Shown: one piece after another, positions 10,285 through 22,340 of the stretch | Numbering within the stretch: the stretch's first letter is position 1 | How the letters are laid out: the number at the start of each line of letters is the position of its first letter | From: Paratrimastix pyriformis | Taxonomy: Eukaryota; Preaxostyla; Paratrimastigidae | DNA length: 64,000 nt | Direction: 5' to 3' | NCBI GenBank assembly: GCA_027972325.1 | Contig: JAPMOS010000010.1 | Span: 754,501 to 818,500, forward strand | Made by a program: the position numbers and the translations under genes | The notes under the pieces: generated by a model | What the model saw: the letters and a program-made list of their open reading frames with translations, nothing else | Told to the model about the DNA's origin: nothing | The model's database searches: none

Positions 10285-13200
10285 TTATGCCAACTTTCGC
10301 AGCCCAAAGAAGCCCTCGGCGCCCTCCTCCCCGTTATACGACACGGCCAGCCGGGCCCGGGCGGGCAGGGCCAAGAAGTCGATCATGGTCAACCCGGTGA
10401 TATTCCCCTCGGGATGGGCCCCCACGGCCGTCAGCCGCCCGCTGCTGTGGTGCATGACGTAACTGGCGCTGTTGATGGCCGAGAGGACCGGCTCCCCGTT
10501 GACCAGCAGCTGCACGGCAGGCTTCTTATCGGCGAAGAAGCCGAAGGTCACCTGCCAGTGTGTGTGGATGTGCGTGTGTGCGTGTGGCCGAGTGAGTGAG
10601 AGAGTGTGTCGGCGAAGAAGCCGAAAGAAGGTCACCTGCCAATGCGTGTGCATCGATGGACAAAATAAATGATCTTCTGCCAGTGCGCTGTGTCATGTCA
10701 ATTGAAGTCAAGTCGACATCCACCCCCACCCCCCCCCGGGGTGATGCACACGCAGTCGACATCCCCCCAGACACGGTCGACATCCGGGGTAATGCAGACC
10801 TCATAGAGGCCCGGCTGGATGACGGTCAGGGTGACCTTGTCCCGCTCCCAGAGGAATGTCTCGGGGGCCGAGTTGGCCACCTGGATGTTCCACGGGACCC
10901 CGTGGCCCTGCTTGGTCTTGCCGCTCCGCCAGATCCACCGGCCCACGCACTGCTCGCCCGAGAGACTCTCGTTGACCACGCGCTGGGGATGGGGATGGGG
11001 GAATGGGGGAATTGGGGGGGGGGGGGGGGGGGGTGCATGTGAAGCGAGCGTGAGGGCAGGGGCAGGTGGTCATGTGTGCCCATTTCCGTATGAAATTGTT
11101 CTCCGTGTGTGCAGTTTGCGTGCAGTCTGCGATCCGTGAGTCTGTCGGGCTGAAGCAGAATCTCGATCTGCGTGTATGAGGACATGAGAACATGAGGGCA
11201 TGACACGCGGACATGAGGACATGAGGGGGATGTCGGGATGTTGGGGGTGTAGGGTGTGGAGGTGTGGGGTGTGGTGTGTGGTGTGTGTGTGTGTGTGTGG
11301 GGGGAGGAGGCGGCGGGCGGCGGGGGGGGTGATGCCGACCTGCTGTTCGATGGACCGGGTGAAGTCGGGCAGGTCGACCTTCGCCGCCAGCCGCTGTTCG
11401 ATCGACTGGGTGACGTCCCCGACCTGCTTGACCACATCCTCGGCGCCTGTGGTGTGGATGTGGATGTGGGATGTGCGATTGGATGTGTGAGGATCGACTG
11501 GGTGGCGTCCCCGAGCTGCTTGTTGACCTTACAGAAGGAAAGAAAGTCACAGGAAAAAGCAGAGGTCGAAGAGACCGCTTGAGTGTCTTGGGGCGGAACT
11601 GGGCTTGGCGTCGATGTCGATCAGCTCAGATGGCAGGTTGTGTGACACGCACGTGTGGGCTGTGTGTATCGTGTTGGGACGGACTGGGCTTGGCGTCGAG
11701 GAGGGTCAGCACGTCCTGCATGTTGGCCTTCAGGATGAGCTGCTTGCTCAGGTCGGCCATCTGACCCATGTGCTCTGTCGGGTTGGGTCGGGTCGGGTCG
11801 GAGGGGGGGGGGAGGGAGGGAAGCGGAGGTTGAGAAATTGATCCTTGGCGGACGCATCCGGGGAGATATATACCACGGACGGTTCGTGAGGAGGGGGAGG
11901 TCGAAGACCCATTGAGAAAATTGAATGACGACGCTCGCGACACAGACGGAACCACAGACAGACAGACAACAGACAGACTCACACAAAAAGGCACAGGAAA
12001 GCACACAGACGCACAAACATCCACACAAACGCAGACGCCCACGTGCGCCGGCAAGCACACGGACCTGCCACGAGGGCCGCGTCGGCCTTGTCATGCTGCA
12101 CGGCGGCCAGGGCCTCGCCCAGGGCTCGCATTTTGGGCTGGTCGGCCTTCTGCTCCAGGGCCGCGTTGACATCGACAATGTTCGCCTGTCCGGGGGGTGT
12201 ATCGCATATGGTGTGATGAGGTGCTGTGTGCTGTGCAGCCTGTGTGTGTGCTATGTGTATCGTGTGTGTCGATAGAGCGTGCTGACTGTGGTGGTGATGA
12301 GCATTAACATCGAGCATGTTCGCCTGCCCGGGGGTGGACCACAGGACCGAATGCTGCGATGAGACGATGGTGGTGATGAGCATTGACATCGGTGAATGCG
12401 TGTTGGTGGTGGTGTCGCGGGGTGTGTGGGCTGTAGCGACCTTGTGGGTGAGCGCCTCGTTGACCTCGGCAACATCCGCCTTGCGCTCCATCCACTTGGC
12501 AAAGTCCTCTGCGGCGACACCATCATCACCCAAACCACCACACACACGCCCACCAGGCCAAACACAGTGCAGCAGCAGCAGCACAGAAAGGAGTGGTGAA
12601 GACGATGATGGGGGATATTGACAACAACTCCCCCGCAGCAGCAGCAGCACAGAAAGGGGCGGTGAAGACAATGATAATCACGCCTCCGCAGCGCACGCAG
12701 CGCACATTCTCCCCACGGAGCATGCCATCGAAATTCCACATCTAGTTCGGAGGCCCCCCCACACACACACACACACGTCCCCCACGGAACACGCCAAAGG
12801 GGGTGGGTGACGGACCGCGTGTGACCCGGTTTGCGAGCTCGGCAGCGACGGCCTCGCGGTCAGCCTTCTGCAAGAGGGCCGCCTCAAGGTCGCCCCGGGT
12901 TGCCCGGTCGGCCAGGGCCCCGTCCGTCTCCTCCCGCTGGGCCTGCGGGGCGCGGGGCGGGTGGTGTGGGGTGGTGGTCGGACGAGAACGATGATTGCGG
13001 GGATGAAAATGATTGCGCTGAATGATGATGGTGACGGCGACTGGACGATGGCCACGATTGGGTGATGATGATGATGCTGTTGACCACCGAGGGCAGGGAG
13101 GAGACGGGGAGGCGGGTGGGCGAGGGTGTCGGGACCTGCATGAGGCGCAGCAGCTCGGCTCGCTGTCCGTCGAGGGCCTCCATCAGCTGGGCTGCCTTGG

Positions 13201-15890
13201 CCTGCCCAGCCCCCAACAGCCCAACAGGCCAACCAGCCCAACAGGCCAACAGGCCAAGGCCAACAGGCCCAACAGGCCCAACACCAACAGAGGGGAGCGC
13301 AAGGGGCCGCCACGGGGACAGGGACAGGAGAGAGAGGGTCATTGAATACGGGATGGATGGCGGGATGTTGAGGGAGTTTTCCCGGGTTCCAAGGCTCTCA
13401 CGGGGTTTGTGAAAGGTGTCGATAACCCCAACCTCACTTCACTGCCTCCCCCTCTCCCTCCGACCCCCACAACTCAAGCCAGACCGCAGATGCCTTGGCG
13501 GCCTCCTGGCTAGCAGCCTTGAGGGGCCCCACCTCGGCGGCCAGTGCGTGGACCTCACCCTGGCAGGTCTCCACCGCCCGGGTGAGGTCGGCATGGGTAT
13601 GTGACCGGATGCCCGTGGCAATGTCGGCCTGGAGGGCCTTCTGGGCCTGGGAGAGCACCTCGCCCAGCGAAAGAACCTCGGCCTTGTCGGATTTCTTGTT
13701 GAGGGCCGTCTGGGGGGTCGGGTGGGGTCGGGGGAAGGGGATGGGGATGGGGTTATTGAGATCCGGGGTGAGGGGTGAGGGGTGGGGGGTGGGGGGTGGG
13801 GGGTGGGGGGTGGGGGTGGGGGTAGCAGCCACAAGGGGAAAGTCGAAACACGACGAGCAACAAGAGGAGGTGGGGTCACAGCCACATCATGCGCAAGAAG
13901 AGGGCGGAGCCGCACGGGGGAGGGGGGGGGCAAGAGCCACGGGGTTGGAGCCGCCATACGGACCCTGATCTCCATCTCGCGCTGGTTGTGCGAAGTGTCG
14001 ATGGCCACGCAGCGCTCCGTCAGATCCTGAACCGCCTGTTGGGGGAGAGAGAGAGAGCCACAACCGAATCGGGGGTGGTGAGTGGGGGGATGCCATCCGA
14101 CCAGCCCAACAGCGGCGCGGGGTGGTTTCCCATGGGCTGGCGGATGGGCGGATGGGTGGGAGAGGCAGTGGGTGGTCGGGAAGGCAAGGACGAGGGTCGG
14201 GAGGTGATGGGGGTGCACTGGCGAGGGTGGGAGTAGCGGGAGGTGAGGCACTGATGGTCCGGTGGCAAGAGCCGCCAGGGGGTGAGGATGACGGGGACCA
14301 GAGGGGGCGATAGCCACCGACCTTATGCATGGCGCCGGTGGTCTGCTTGATGTCGGCTCCCAGCCGGGTGATGACCTCGTCCCCACGGGCGGCGACCATC
14401 TCCGCCACTTGGCTGTGGGCCCCGAGGGGGAAGCCAGACGCGGGGGGAAGGAGAGTGGGAGGACATAATGATGATGATGAGAGCTGGATGATGCTGATTC
14501 TGATGCTGATGCTGATGATGACTGGGTGATGATGATGATTGAATGATGGTAGTGATGATGGTAGTGGTGCTGGTGGCCGGTGGTGGGCCAGTGGCGGCGG
14601 CGGGCGATGGGGCGAGGCATGCGGAGGACGCGGAACTGCTTTTCGGGCCGGACGGCGAGGGCCGCCTGGACCATGTCGATGTCGGCCTTCCGCTCGAGAC
14701 ACCGGTTGACCTCCTCCACGGAGGCCTTCGCGTCCAGGGCCGTGTCCACGTCGGCCTTGTTGGCCTTCCGGTGCAGCGCTTGGAGGACGCTCTGGCGGGA
14801 GGGAAGGGTCAGATGGTGGTAGTGCCAGGGTGTGTAAATGTGTCAGGGTGCTTGAAAAATCAGGGCGTGAATGTACCAGGGTGTGCGCATCGCGGTGTGA
14901 AAGGTTGGCGTGTGCGAGACATGCCAGGGTCCCCCCAACCCCCCCCGCGGACCTGCTTGCTGGCCTTCGTCTGCAGCATCTCGGCGACCTCGCTCATGTT
15001 GGCCTTGGGCTCGAGGAGCTGGGTCATCTGGGTGGTGATCCCCTTGGCCTGCTCCTCCATCTTCAGCACAACCTCGGCCGCGGTGGCCTTCTGCTCCAGT
15101 GCCCGGGTGATGTCCACCTGCAGGCGCGTCAAATCGGCCTTGGTGGCCTTGGTGTCGAGGTGACGCACCACGTCGGCCGTGTTGGCCTTCATCTCCAGGA
15201 GACGGTTGGTCTCGGTGAGGCTCGCCTGGGGATGGTGGTGGGAGGAGGGGATAGAGACAGTTTTTGATTATAAAAAAATTGTGGAGGGTTCACAAAAAAT
15301 CGAGCAAACAACATGTAGAACGACCCATGTGAGGAAAAGGTTCAGGATCAGACCTTGGTTTCCAATTCCGTGGCGACATCGGCGGCATTGGCCTTGCGAC
15401 CCACTTCGCCGTTGAGATTCTCCAAGGCTGCGTTGAGCTCCTGGAGGTCTGCCACAGTGGCCTTCTTTTCGAGTTGTCCGCGGAGGGCCCCAAACGACTC
15501 GAAGGCAGTGGCCTTGTTCGAGTCGATCGTGCGTTGAAGATCAGAGATGGTCTTGGTGATCTCGGCGCTGAAGTCCTGCAGCTCTGTCTTCGAGACCTTT
15601 CGTTCAAGGTGACCGGCGACATCGATCGCCGAGGCCTTGGTTTCCAGGACACGGTTGAATTCGTCGAGCCCCGCGTTCACTTCGGTGATATCAGCTTTCC
15701 GGGCTCCCATCTGCTGCAATTCGGCTCGGGTGGCTTTTTCCTGTTCCATGCGTGCGATTGCCTCGCTGTGCAGCCGAATGACATCGTTCATGGCCTTGAA
15801 CGTGGTCCGGACAATCTCCTGAATGTTCCTCCATTCGTTGAGACCCTGAACCAAGTCAGTGAGAGCAAGTTGCTCCGATCGAATAGATTG
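10285..15890 (-). CDS. Large coiled-coil protein with KAD-type repeats and a C1q-like C-terminal domain
   Basis: About 14 exons on the minus strand. The N-terminal exon (15880-15350) has GLNEWRNIQEIVRT and then repeated coiled-coil units of the form ...EKKATVADLQELN, ETKASAIDVAGHL. Further KAD/KAT repeat exons lie near 15220-14950, 14790-14630, 13720-13450, 12950-12830, 12500-12420, 12170-12060 and 11440-11330. Two last exons (about 10985-10800 and 10560-10285) form a jelly-roll resembling C1q: WNIQVANSAPETFLWERDK, then VTFGFFADKKPAVQLLVNGE and ending EGFFGLRKLA. Repeats of this KAD style occur in flagellar and basal-body proteins, so a cytoskeletal role is likely but inferred; I do not recognise a named gene. 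The start codon is not clear: the exon stays open toward the divergent gene at 16025. A broken partial copy lies at 1-3665. Confidence 0.75.
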
Positions 15891-16024
15891 TGATGCCAGT
15901 GTTGTATTCGCGTCGGATAAATTCAAGTGAAAGAGACCGCGGCGATGCGCTGTTTGAACGGCGGCACAGCCTGTATCCTTCTGCAGCACTAGCGACCCAT
16001 TTTCAGCCGGCACTTTTCTCAGCA

Positions 16025-17025
16025 ATGGCCTTTCTCCTTGGCCTCTTTTCATGCGGGCGTCGAAAAGAATCCACCGGGAAAGATCTTGACAAACAAATTG
16101 GATCTCTCTCGCAGATGCTGAAAGAGCGAATTGTTCTGCAGAGGTCCTACTTGACCATTCTCCGCTATCTGACGACCGCCAAGGAGGTACTTGCCTCAAA
16201 GCGAGCTGAACGCGACAAAATCAGCAACGAATTCAAGCTCTTTTATGGATTCTACGCCGAGAACAACGATATCGATATGGGCACCAACGCTCCGCTGGTC
16301 TTCAAACAGACTCAGGAGACTCTCATCGATATGGACAACACCCTCCGAGAGTACGAAGAAAATGTGGCATCCCTTGAATCTCGGGTCGGTACTTGGGTCC
16401 TTTCCTTCGCTCATCCCCCGTCGTTATCATCATCAGCTTGCCCGGTTCCATGCCGAACGGGATCACCTCGAGGGACTCATCACCGACTTGAAGGAACGTA
16501 TTGGCCCGGCCGCAGAGGGCGTGCTTCCTGCCGACGGGCCCTTGCTTGAAGAGGAAATTGATCTCGGCGGTCTGCCTTCCCCCGTGTCTCATCCCCCATT
16601 CTGATTGGGTGATGCTCCTCCCCCCAGATGACCCCACTGCCCCCACCACGGCATACAATGAGGAATATGAAGATGCCGAAGGTGACGACGAAGGTGACGA
16701 CGAGGGCGATGGGGAAGAGCGTCAGAGGCCCGAGAAACCCGAGAGGCCCGAGAGGCACACTGTTGAGCCCGAGCCGCCCCTGCCCTCGGCGCCGGCCATT
16801 GAACCACCACCGGCCTCTTCAGCTGGCCCTTCGCCATCCTCTTCTCCCATTGTACAGCGGCCGCCACACTCTTCTCCCCCCGTCGCGGTCTCCACCACTG
16901 CAGAAATCACCTCGGTGGTTCGGCAACCTCCGTCCGTTGTTGTGCCGAGTTCCCCACCGCCGACCCAACTCGACGAGCCTTCACAAGCTTCTATTTCTTC
17001 AGTTCCACCACCACCGCACTCATGA
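16025..17025 (+). CDS. Coiled-coil protein with acidic, proline-rich tail
   Basis: Three exons: 16025-16384, 16437-16569 and 16628-17025, joined in frame by GT-AG introns. The start MAFLLGLFSCGRRKE has a short hydrophobic, Cys-containing tip. Residues 20-120 are helical and heptad-like (KQIGSLSQMLKERIVLQRSY and on). Exon 2 adds FHAERDHLEGLITDLKERIG. The last exon has Glu/Asp-rich EGDDEGDDEGDGEE and then Pro/Ser-rich sequence. I do not recognise the family. It is divergent from the large coiled-coil gene and converges on the MFS gene so closely that both stops lie in one hexamer at 17020-17025. Confidence 0.7.
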
Positions 17026-18773
17026 CGTGGTTACTGGTTCGGCTGCTGGCACGCTGACGGACTCGTCATTCTTGGGATTGGCCTCCTCTGCTGCTCCGGG
17101 CGGCTTTGCTCCCCGTGTGCATGGGATGACGACCAGCCAGGGCAGAAGAGCCACCAGATAGATTCCAGCCGTGATGAGGAAGAGTCCTCTATACGAGGCT
17201 CCCGCTGACAAAATCAGCGCCCCACATTCGCTGGATCCGGCCCACGAAATGGAGCTGATGCTCTCGAGGCTGCTCCATCGGGTTTTCTGGTTGGGCGGGA
17301 CGTACTCCATCAGCATGGCCTTCAAGAGGGGGTCGGTGCTGTTGTACGCGACTGAACGGATTTCTTTCTTTTTTCCTTTTCATCTGGGGACAGACCGTAT
17401 CGCATCACGAAACAGATTGTGAAGAGAGCCTGGCTGCGGAAGAGCGCTGCCCCCAGCAAAAAGACGAGTCCGAAGGAGTGGTAGAGCAGAATGGTGCCCG
17501 CCCGCCCGAGCCGCCGTGCCACCAACGGTGCCAAAAGGGAACCTCCCGTTGCTCCCACAGAGCACCCAAAATAGATGAGGGCAACGGTGATTGGCCCCAT
17601 CATCAACCGATCGCTCATGTAAATGGGAAAGTAGCCCACAACCACGCCACCTGCCAAGGGGAGTCGTGGACCCCCGGAGAAGGAAGGGGGGACAGACCTG
17701 CAAATGCGGCGAGGAGGTCTGCCCCGACAAGGAGGAATGGCACTGCCCGACGGAGCAGCCGCGGGCGTGGTCGCTCAGATTCGACCGGATTTGCCACGGT
17801 CTCCTCAGAGTTCAGGACCTGCGGGATGACACTTTCCTCCATCTCAGCAGGTGCCGAGACCGCCACTTGGGGGGAAGCGTCGATTGTAGCGGCGCAAGTT
17901 GTCGCGGCGCAAGTTTGCTGGGCCACCTCGCTGTCGCTGTCCTGGACACTGACCTCGCTTGAATGTTCCACCGTGGTGACCGCATCAATGGAAACGGTTG
18001 TTTCTGGGGAAACAGTCGCCATCTCCACATTGCGGCCCGTTTCTGGGGAATCTGAAGGCTGGGGGGGTGTCTTGAAGAAGAACAGGCTGACGATGGGCAA
18101 TAGGGCCACCCCCAAACCTGGGGAAGGGCTTTGCATTTCTTGTGATTGTCCACAGACCAACACCAATAATGGTCTTCAGTGTCGTCCGGTCCCATTCGTT
18201 CCCAAAAGCTGATCTGCGGTGAGTTTTTGCGAGAGAGGAGGCGGGAGACCTAAAAAGAGAGGAATTGGAACAAGACTCCCCAGAGCGGCCGCAACATTCG
18301 AAAGGGCCCATACAAAGGAGAAAAACTTGCTCGAGTTGGCGGTGGGAGGGATGCTGTCGCTGAAAATTGCCTGGATCGAGGGATTATAAACTGCCAAATC
18401 AACACCCCAAAGAGCAATAGCAACGTACAATGCAGGAAGAAGAGTTAGCAGGGCACCTGTGAGATTCACTGCAATTGCGACGAGGCCGATGATTGCGCCG
18501 GCCCTGGCGAGAATACATGTGGCGTGAATGTGGCATGCATTTGCGGACAGACCAAATCACCTTGACCTTACCAATTTTATCGGCAAGATATGCGACTGGA
18601 AACACGGCTACAATCTCACAAATCCCAGCAAGGAGAGAAGACAATCCAATATCATGAACATTTCTTCGGAGCGAGAAGAGAAACTGGCTTTGGAGCTGTC
18701 CCCCGTAGAGCCCTTCACAAACAACCATGGTGAATGTGAAAAACTGGGTGAGGAAGATGTTGCGATGATGCAT
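17020..18773 (-). CDS. Major facilitator superfamily transporter
   Basis: Minus-strand gene with several short introns. Exon 1 starts MHHRNIFLTQFFTFTMVVCE and contains VFPVAYLADKIGKVKVI, the loop 2-3 motif (D-x-x-G-x-x) of MFS carriers. Later exons give hydrophobic helices (TGALLTLLPALYVAIALW; MAGGVVVGYFPIYMSDRL; GPITVALIYFGCSVGATGG; GLFLITAGIYLVALLPWL). A Ser/Glu/Val-rich cytosolic loop of about 110 residues sits between the halves (about 18060-17700). Splice joints near 18130-18270 are uncertain. One intron there reads GT...AG over about 46 nt. The substrate cannot be told. The gene is head-to-head with DAP decarboxylase. Confidence 0.75.
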
Positions 18774-18819
18774 GGGTGAAGCGATCCGGCAAGCGAGCCA
18801 ACCTCTGGTTCAACACGCA

Positions 18820-21455
18820 ATGCTGGGTCGCGTGTTGCTCCTCCTTTTCCTTTTCGGGCTCCACCGGGCCTCGGCAGCCGATATTGACTATTGCACTCCG
18901 GCTCCTGTCGGATCTTATGTGGAACCCCTTCGCTTCCTCACGGCCGAGAAGGCTCAGTACATTGCCCAAGCTTTCGGCACGCCCATCTATGTGTACAGTA
19001 TGGACAAGCTGCAAACGCAGGCGCAAGCAGCCCTTAATTTTCCCAATGCATACGGACTGACAGTTCGCTTTGCCATGAAATCCTCATCCAATGCAGCCAT
19101 CCTGCAAACTTTCCACAAGATGGGACTGAACATTGACGCTTCTTCGGTCACCGAAATTGCACGTGCAGTTCGTGCTGGGTATGTGGGCTGAATTTTATCG
19201 CATCTCTTCTCACCTCACCCCACATTAGTTTCGCCCCCGATCAGATTTCTCTGTCCACCCAAGATCTCGCCGATGGCTTCGAGGAGTGGGTCGAGAAAGG
19301 TGTTAAAATCAACGCGTGCTCTCTGGATCAACTCGAGCGGTATGGTCGGGCATTCCCCGGCACCAGCATCGGTGTTCGCTTCAACCCCGGTCTGTGTCGT
19401 CGCTCATTTCACCACCTGACACCCAACCGACAAATGGCAGGCATTGGCAGCGGTGGGACCAACAAGACCAATGTCGGCGGGCCCGCGTCGAGTTTTGGGA
19501 TTTGGTACGAGTGGATGCCCCAAGTCAAGGTCTGGGTCTTCTTCACCCGGGGGGGGGGGGGGGGGGGGGGGGGGGGCCTCCCTTTGGGCGGGACCAAGCA
19601 CCCGAATTCTCCACCCCGGTGATTCGCTCACTCGGCCATCCTGACTTTTCTTGACACGGTGGAACCTCATTTGATCAATGATGGGGAAAAAAGGGAACAA
19701 GAACCGAATCGGGGGAAAAAAAACATCATGTGCCATCTCCACTTTTTTTTTTCGCTGTGACTTCTCCCTGTCGTATTGAGCACACCTCATCCTCTGCTTC
19801 AACCTCCACATCACCCCGCCGCCAGGCCCTGCTGGCCAAGTACTCGCTGACCTGCAACCGGGTCCACACCCACATCGGGTCAGGGAGCGATCCTGCTGTC
19901 TGGGTGCGGGCGGCCAACCTCACCCTGGGGCTGGTGGCTCAGCTGCCGGATGTCTCGACGGTCAACCTGGGCGGCGGCTACAAGGTCTGTCTGGGCACCA
20001 TCAGGATGAGGATGATGAGGATCATCATCATCATCCAATCATCATCATCATCCAATCATCATCCAATCATCATCATCATCATCATCCAATCATCATCATC
20101 CAATCCAATCATCATCATCCAATCCAATCATCATCATCCAATCATCATCATCCAATCATCATCATCCAATCATCATCATCCAATCATCATCATCCAATCA
20201 TCATCATCCAATCATCATCATCCAATCATCATCATCCAATCATCATCATCCAATCATCATCATCCAATCATCATCATCCAATCATCATCATCCAATCATC
20301 ATCATCCAATCATCATCATCCAATCGTCCAATCATCCTCATCATCATCCAATCATCCTCATCATCCTATCCAATCATCCTCATCATCCTATCCAATCATC
20401 ATCCCCTCCCGCTGCCAGGTTGCCCGTGTGGCCACCGAGCACAGCACCGACCTGCAGGTCGTGGGTAAGCCCGTGCGGGATGCCTTTGTCGAGTTCTATC
20501 GCAACTACGGCCGGATGCTGCACCTCGAGATCGAACCCGGTCCGTGTGGCTCCAACCTGGGGGAGCAGGGACTAATAAGTATGCCCCCATATGACCATGC
20601 ATGGCCCGCCGTGGTTGACGTGCCACCACTATGTCGAGGTGGCGAACACATCGGGATCCCCGGATTGTGGTGGTGAGAACCCGGGTGCTTCCCAAATGAT
20701 CGGCATGCGAATAAGGAACACCGAATCCGCCTTGTCTCATCCGGCGTTCTGTCTCTATCCCCCCACAGGCACTTTCCTCCTGGCAAACAGTGCCTCGCTG
20801 ATCACCAGCGTGCGTGATATTGTCTCCACGGGCTCCACCGGGTACAATTTTGTCAAGGTCTGCTCGGCCCCAAGTCCGCCTGACCCGGATGCCCGTCCGG
20901 GGTGATACCGGCTTGGTTTTGACATCCCTGACCCTTCTTCTCTCATCCCGCCATAGCTCAATGCCGGCTATCCGGAAATCATCCGGCCGTCCCTTTACGG
21001 AGCCCAACACCCCCTGGTGACCATCCCCAGCAAGCCCAACCCCCGCGTGTGCAGCTATGTTGTCGTGGGCCACACCTGCGAGTCGGGCGATCTTCTGACC
21101 CCCCTGCCCAACGAGGGTAGTGCCCTGGGGGTCTGTACACACTCTTGCTGTTCCACGGGCGCTTTGGCTGACCATTTTTGGTTTCCGGCGCTGTCTCCAC
21201 ACAGGCCCGTCCCATGCAGGAAGTTCAGCTCGGTGATCTGGTTGTGGTGGAGGGTGTGGGCGCGTACTGCGCCTCGATGTCGACCATCAACTACAACTCT
21301 CATCTTCAAGCCCCTGAGGCCATGCTTCTCACCGATGGCAAGGTTCGTCTGTCGTCGAATGTTGGCACAATTCACTTTGTGGCGTTTAGGTGGCCTTGAT
21401 CCGCAAGAAGCAAACCTTCGAGCAGCTTCTCCAGAACGAGGTCCCTCTTCCCTGA
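18820..21455 (+). CDS. Diaminopimelate decarboxylase with a signal peptide
   Basis: PLP enzyme that converts meso-diaminopimelate to lysine. About nine exons: 18820-19178, about 19228-19392, about 19439-19530, about 19828-19984, about 20419-20540, about 20767-20857, about 20957-21113, about 21205-21342 and about 21391-21455. Family marks in order: PLP lysine in [50 protein letters not shown] and [13 protein letters not shown]. The protein begins [20 protein letters not shown], a textbook signal peptide, which is odd for this enzyme. An upstream in-frame ATG at 18772 overlaps the MFS start and is less likely. One intron (19985-20418) is almost entirely an AATCATCATC satellite. A bacterial or algal origin is possible but not shown. 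Confidence 0.9.
19547..19576. repeat. Poly-G run in a DAP decarboxylase intron
   Basis: About 28 consecutive G residues within the third intron. Similar G or C runs of 10-22 bases recur in many introns and flanks (for example 1538-1550, 9286-9299, 23738-23759, 26987-27002, 28444-28464, 50161-50180, 60789-60808). Confidence 0.95.
20022..20404. repeat. CAATCATCAT satellite filling an intron
   Basis: Tandem CCAATCATCATCAT-type units (mostly 12-13 bp), degrading to CCAATCATCCTCAT toward the acceptor. They take up nearly the whole intron 19985-20418 of the DAP decarboxylase gene. Confidence 0.95.
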
Positions 21456-21535
21456 TCGGGTGAAGAATGCCTCCGTTTCTCTTCAACTCGATCTTCCATT
21501 TTTTGATCGAGCGGGAAAAAAACAAGCACATCGAG

Positions 21536-21558
21536 TAATAAACTCTTATTAATAAGAG
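21536..21558. terminator. AATAAA next to a 16-bp palindrome between convergent genes
   Basis: AATAAA (21537-21542) is directly followed by the perfect palindrome CTCTTATTAATAAGAG (21543-21558). It lies 80 bp after the DAP decarboxylase stop and 150 bp before the stop of the convergent gene. It could serve 3'-end formation for one or both genes; this is inference. Confidence 0.4.
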
Positions 21559-21707
21559 GGGTTGTCGATGATGATGAAGAAAGTCAATACATACAGAAAG
21601 AGAAAACCGAAAAACACCATTCTGTAGTATCCTCAAAGAAAGATGGCGCGACAATCGATCCAATCGAATCCGCTCGCACATCTTCGCCTTGGGGTGGGGA
21701 AATCGCT

Positions 21708-22172
21708 CTACCAGAGGCCGCTGGAGCGCCCGCCGGGAGGGTTGCTCACCTTCACGGAGCGACCCGTGCGAATCTGAGAGCCTTCAGTGCAAAAGAGGGC
21801 AGCCTAAGGGAGGAAAAAATGAGTGCAGGCTGTGAAGAATCGACAGACCTCGGAATGAGGAGCAGCAGCAGCGGGAGCGGGAGCCTCCTCGCGCCGGGGA
21901 GCGGGCTGGGCCTGGGCCGCTCCAGGGGCAGGGTTGCGGTCAAAGCGGTTGAAACGGTCTTCGGCCTCTTGGCGTTGAGGCGGAGGAATCTGAGCACGGC
22001 CGCGGCGAGGGGCGGGCTCAGGCTAGAAGAAAATGAGCCACTTGACTACAGTCAAATACGGATCAGACCTCCGCGGCGCCGGTGCCGAAAATATCATGGC
22101 ACCCACCACCAGGAGGAGCACGAATCTGAATGCTGGGGCGGTCGACGTTGTGGTTGTTGACACCGGTGTTCA
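21708..22172 (-). CDS. SPIRAL1/Jupiter-like small microtubule-associated protein
   Basis: Three-exon reading on the minus strand. NVDRPSIQIRAPPGGGCHDI followed by FGTGAAE is joined over a 46-nt intron (GTCTGATC...TTCTAG) to PEPAPRRGRAQIPPPQRQEA and an Ala/Pro-rich stretch. A further intron leads to the tail SVKVSNPPGGRSSGLW and a stop at 21708-21710. The PPGGG-x(n)-IFG and PPGGRSS boxes resemble the repeated motif of plant SPIRAL1 and animal Jupiter/HN1 proteins, which bind microtubules. The first exon is not certain: the open part begins at an AG acceptor near 22172, where the joined codon could be ATG (MNTGVNNHN). Divergent from the TLC gene. Confidence 0.55.
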
Positions 22173-22340
22173 CTACGTTCCAAGAAGGCGGGAAGGCCAA
22201 GCCAGGCGGAGAAAAAGGAAGCGAAGGGTGTCAGGGGAGGGGAAACTCGAAAATCAAAACAAACTTTCGGAGAGGCTAGAGCTTGGGAGTAGCATCCTCT
22301 ACCAGACTTTCCCTTCAACCTCCGCGCCGTTCCGCCGACC

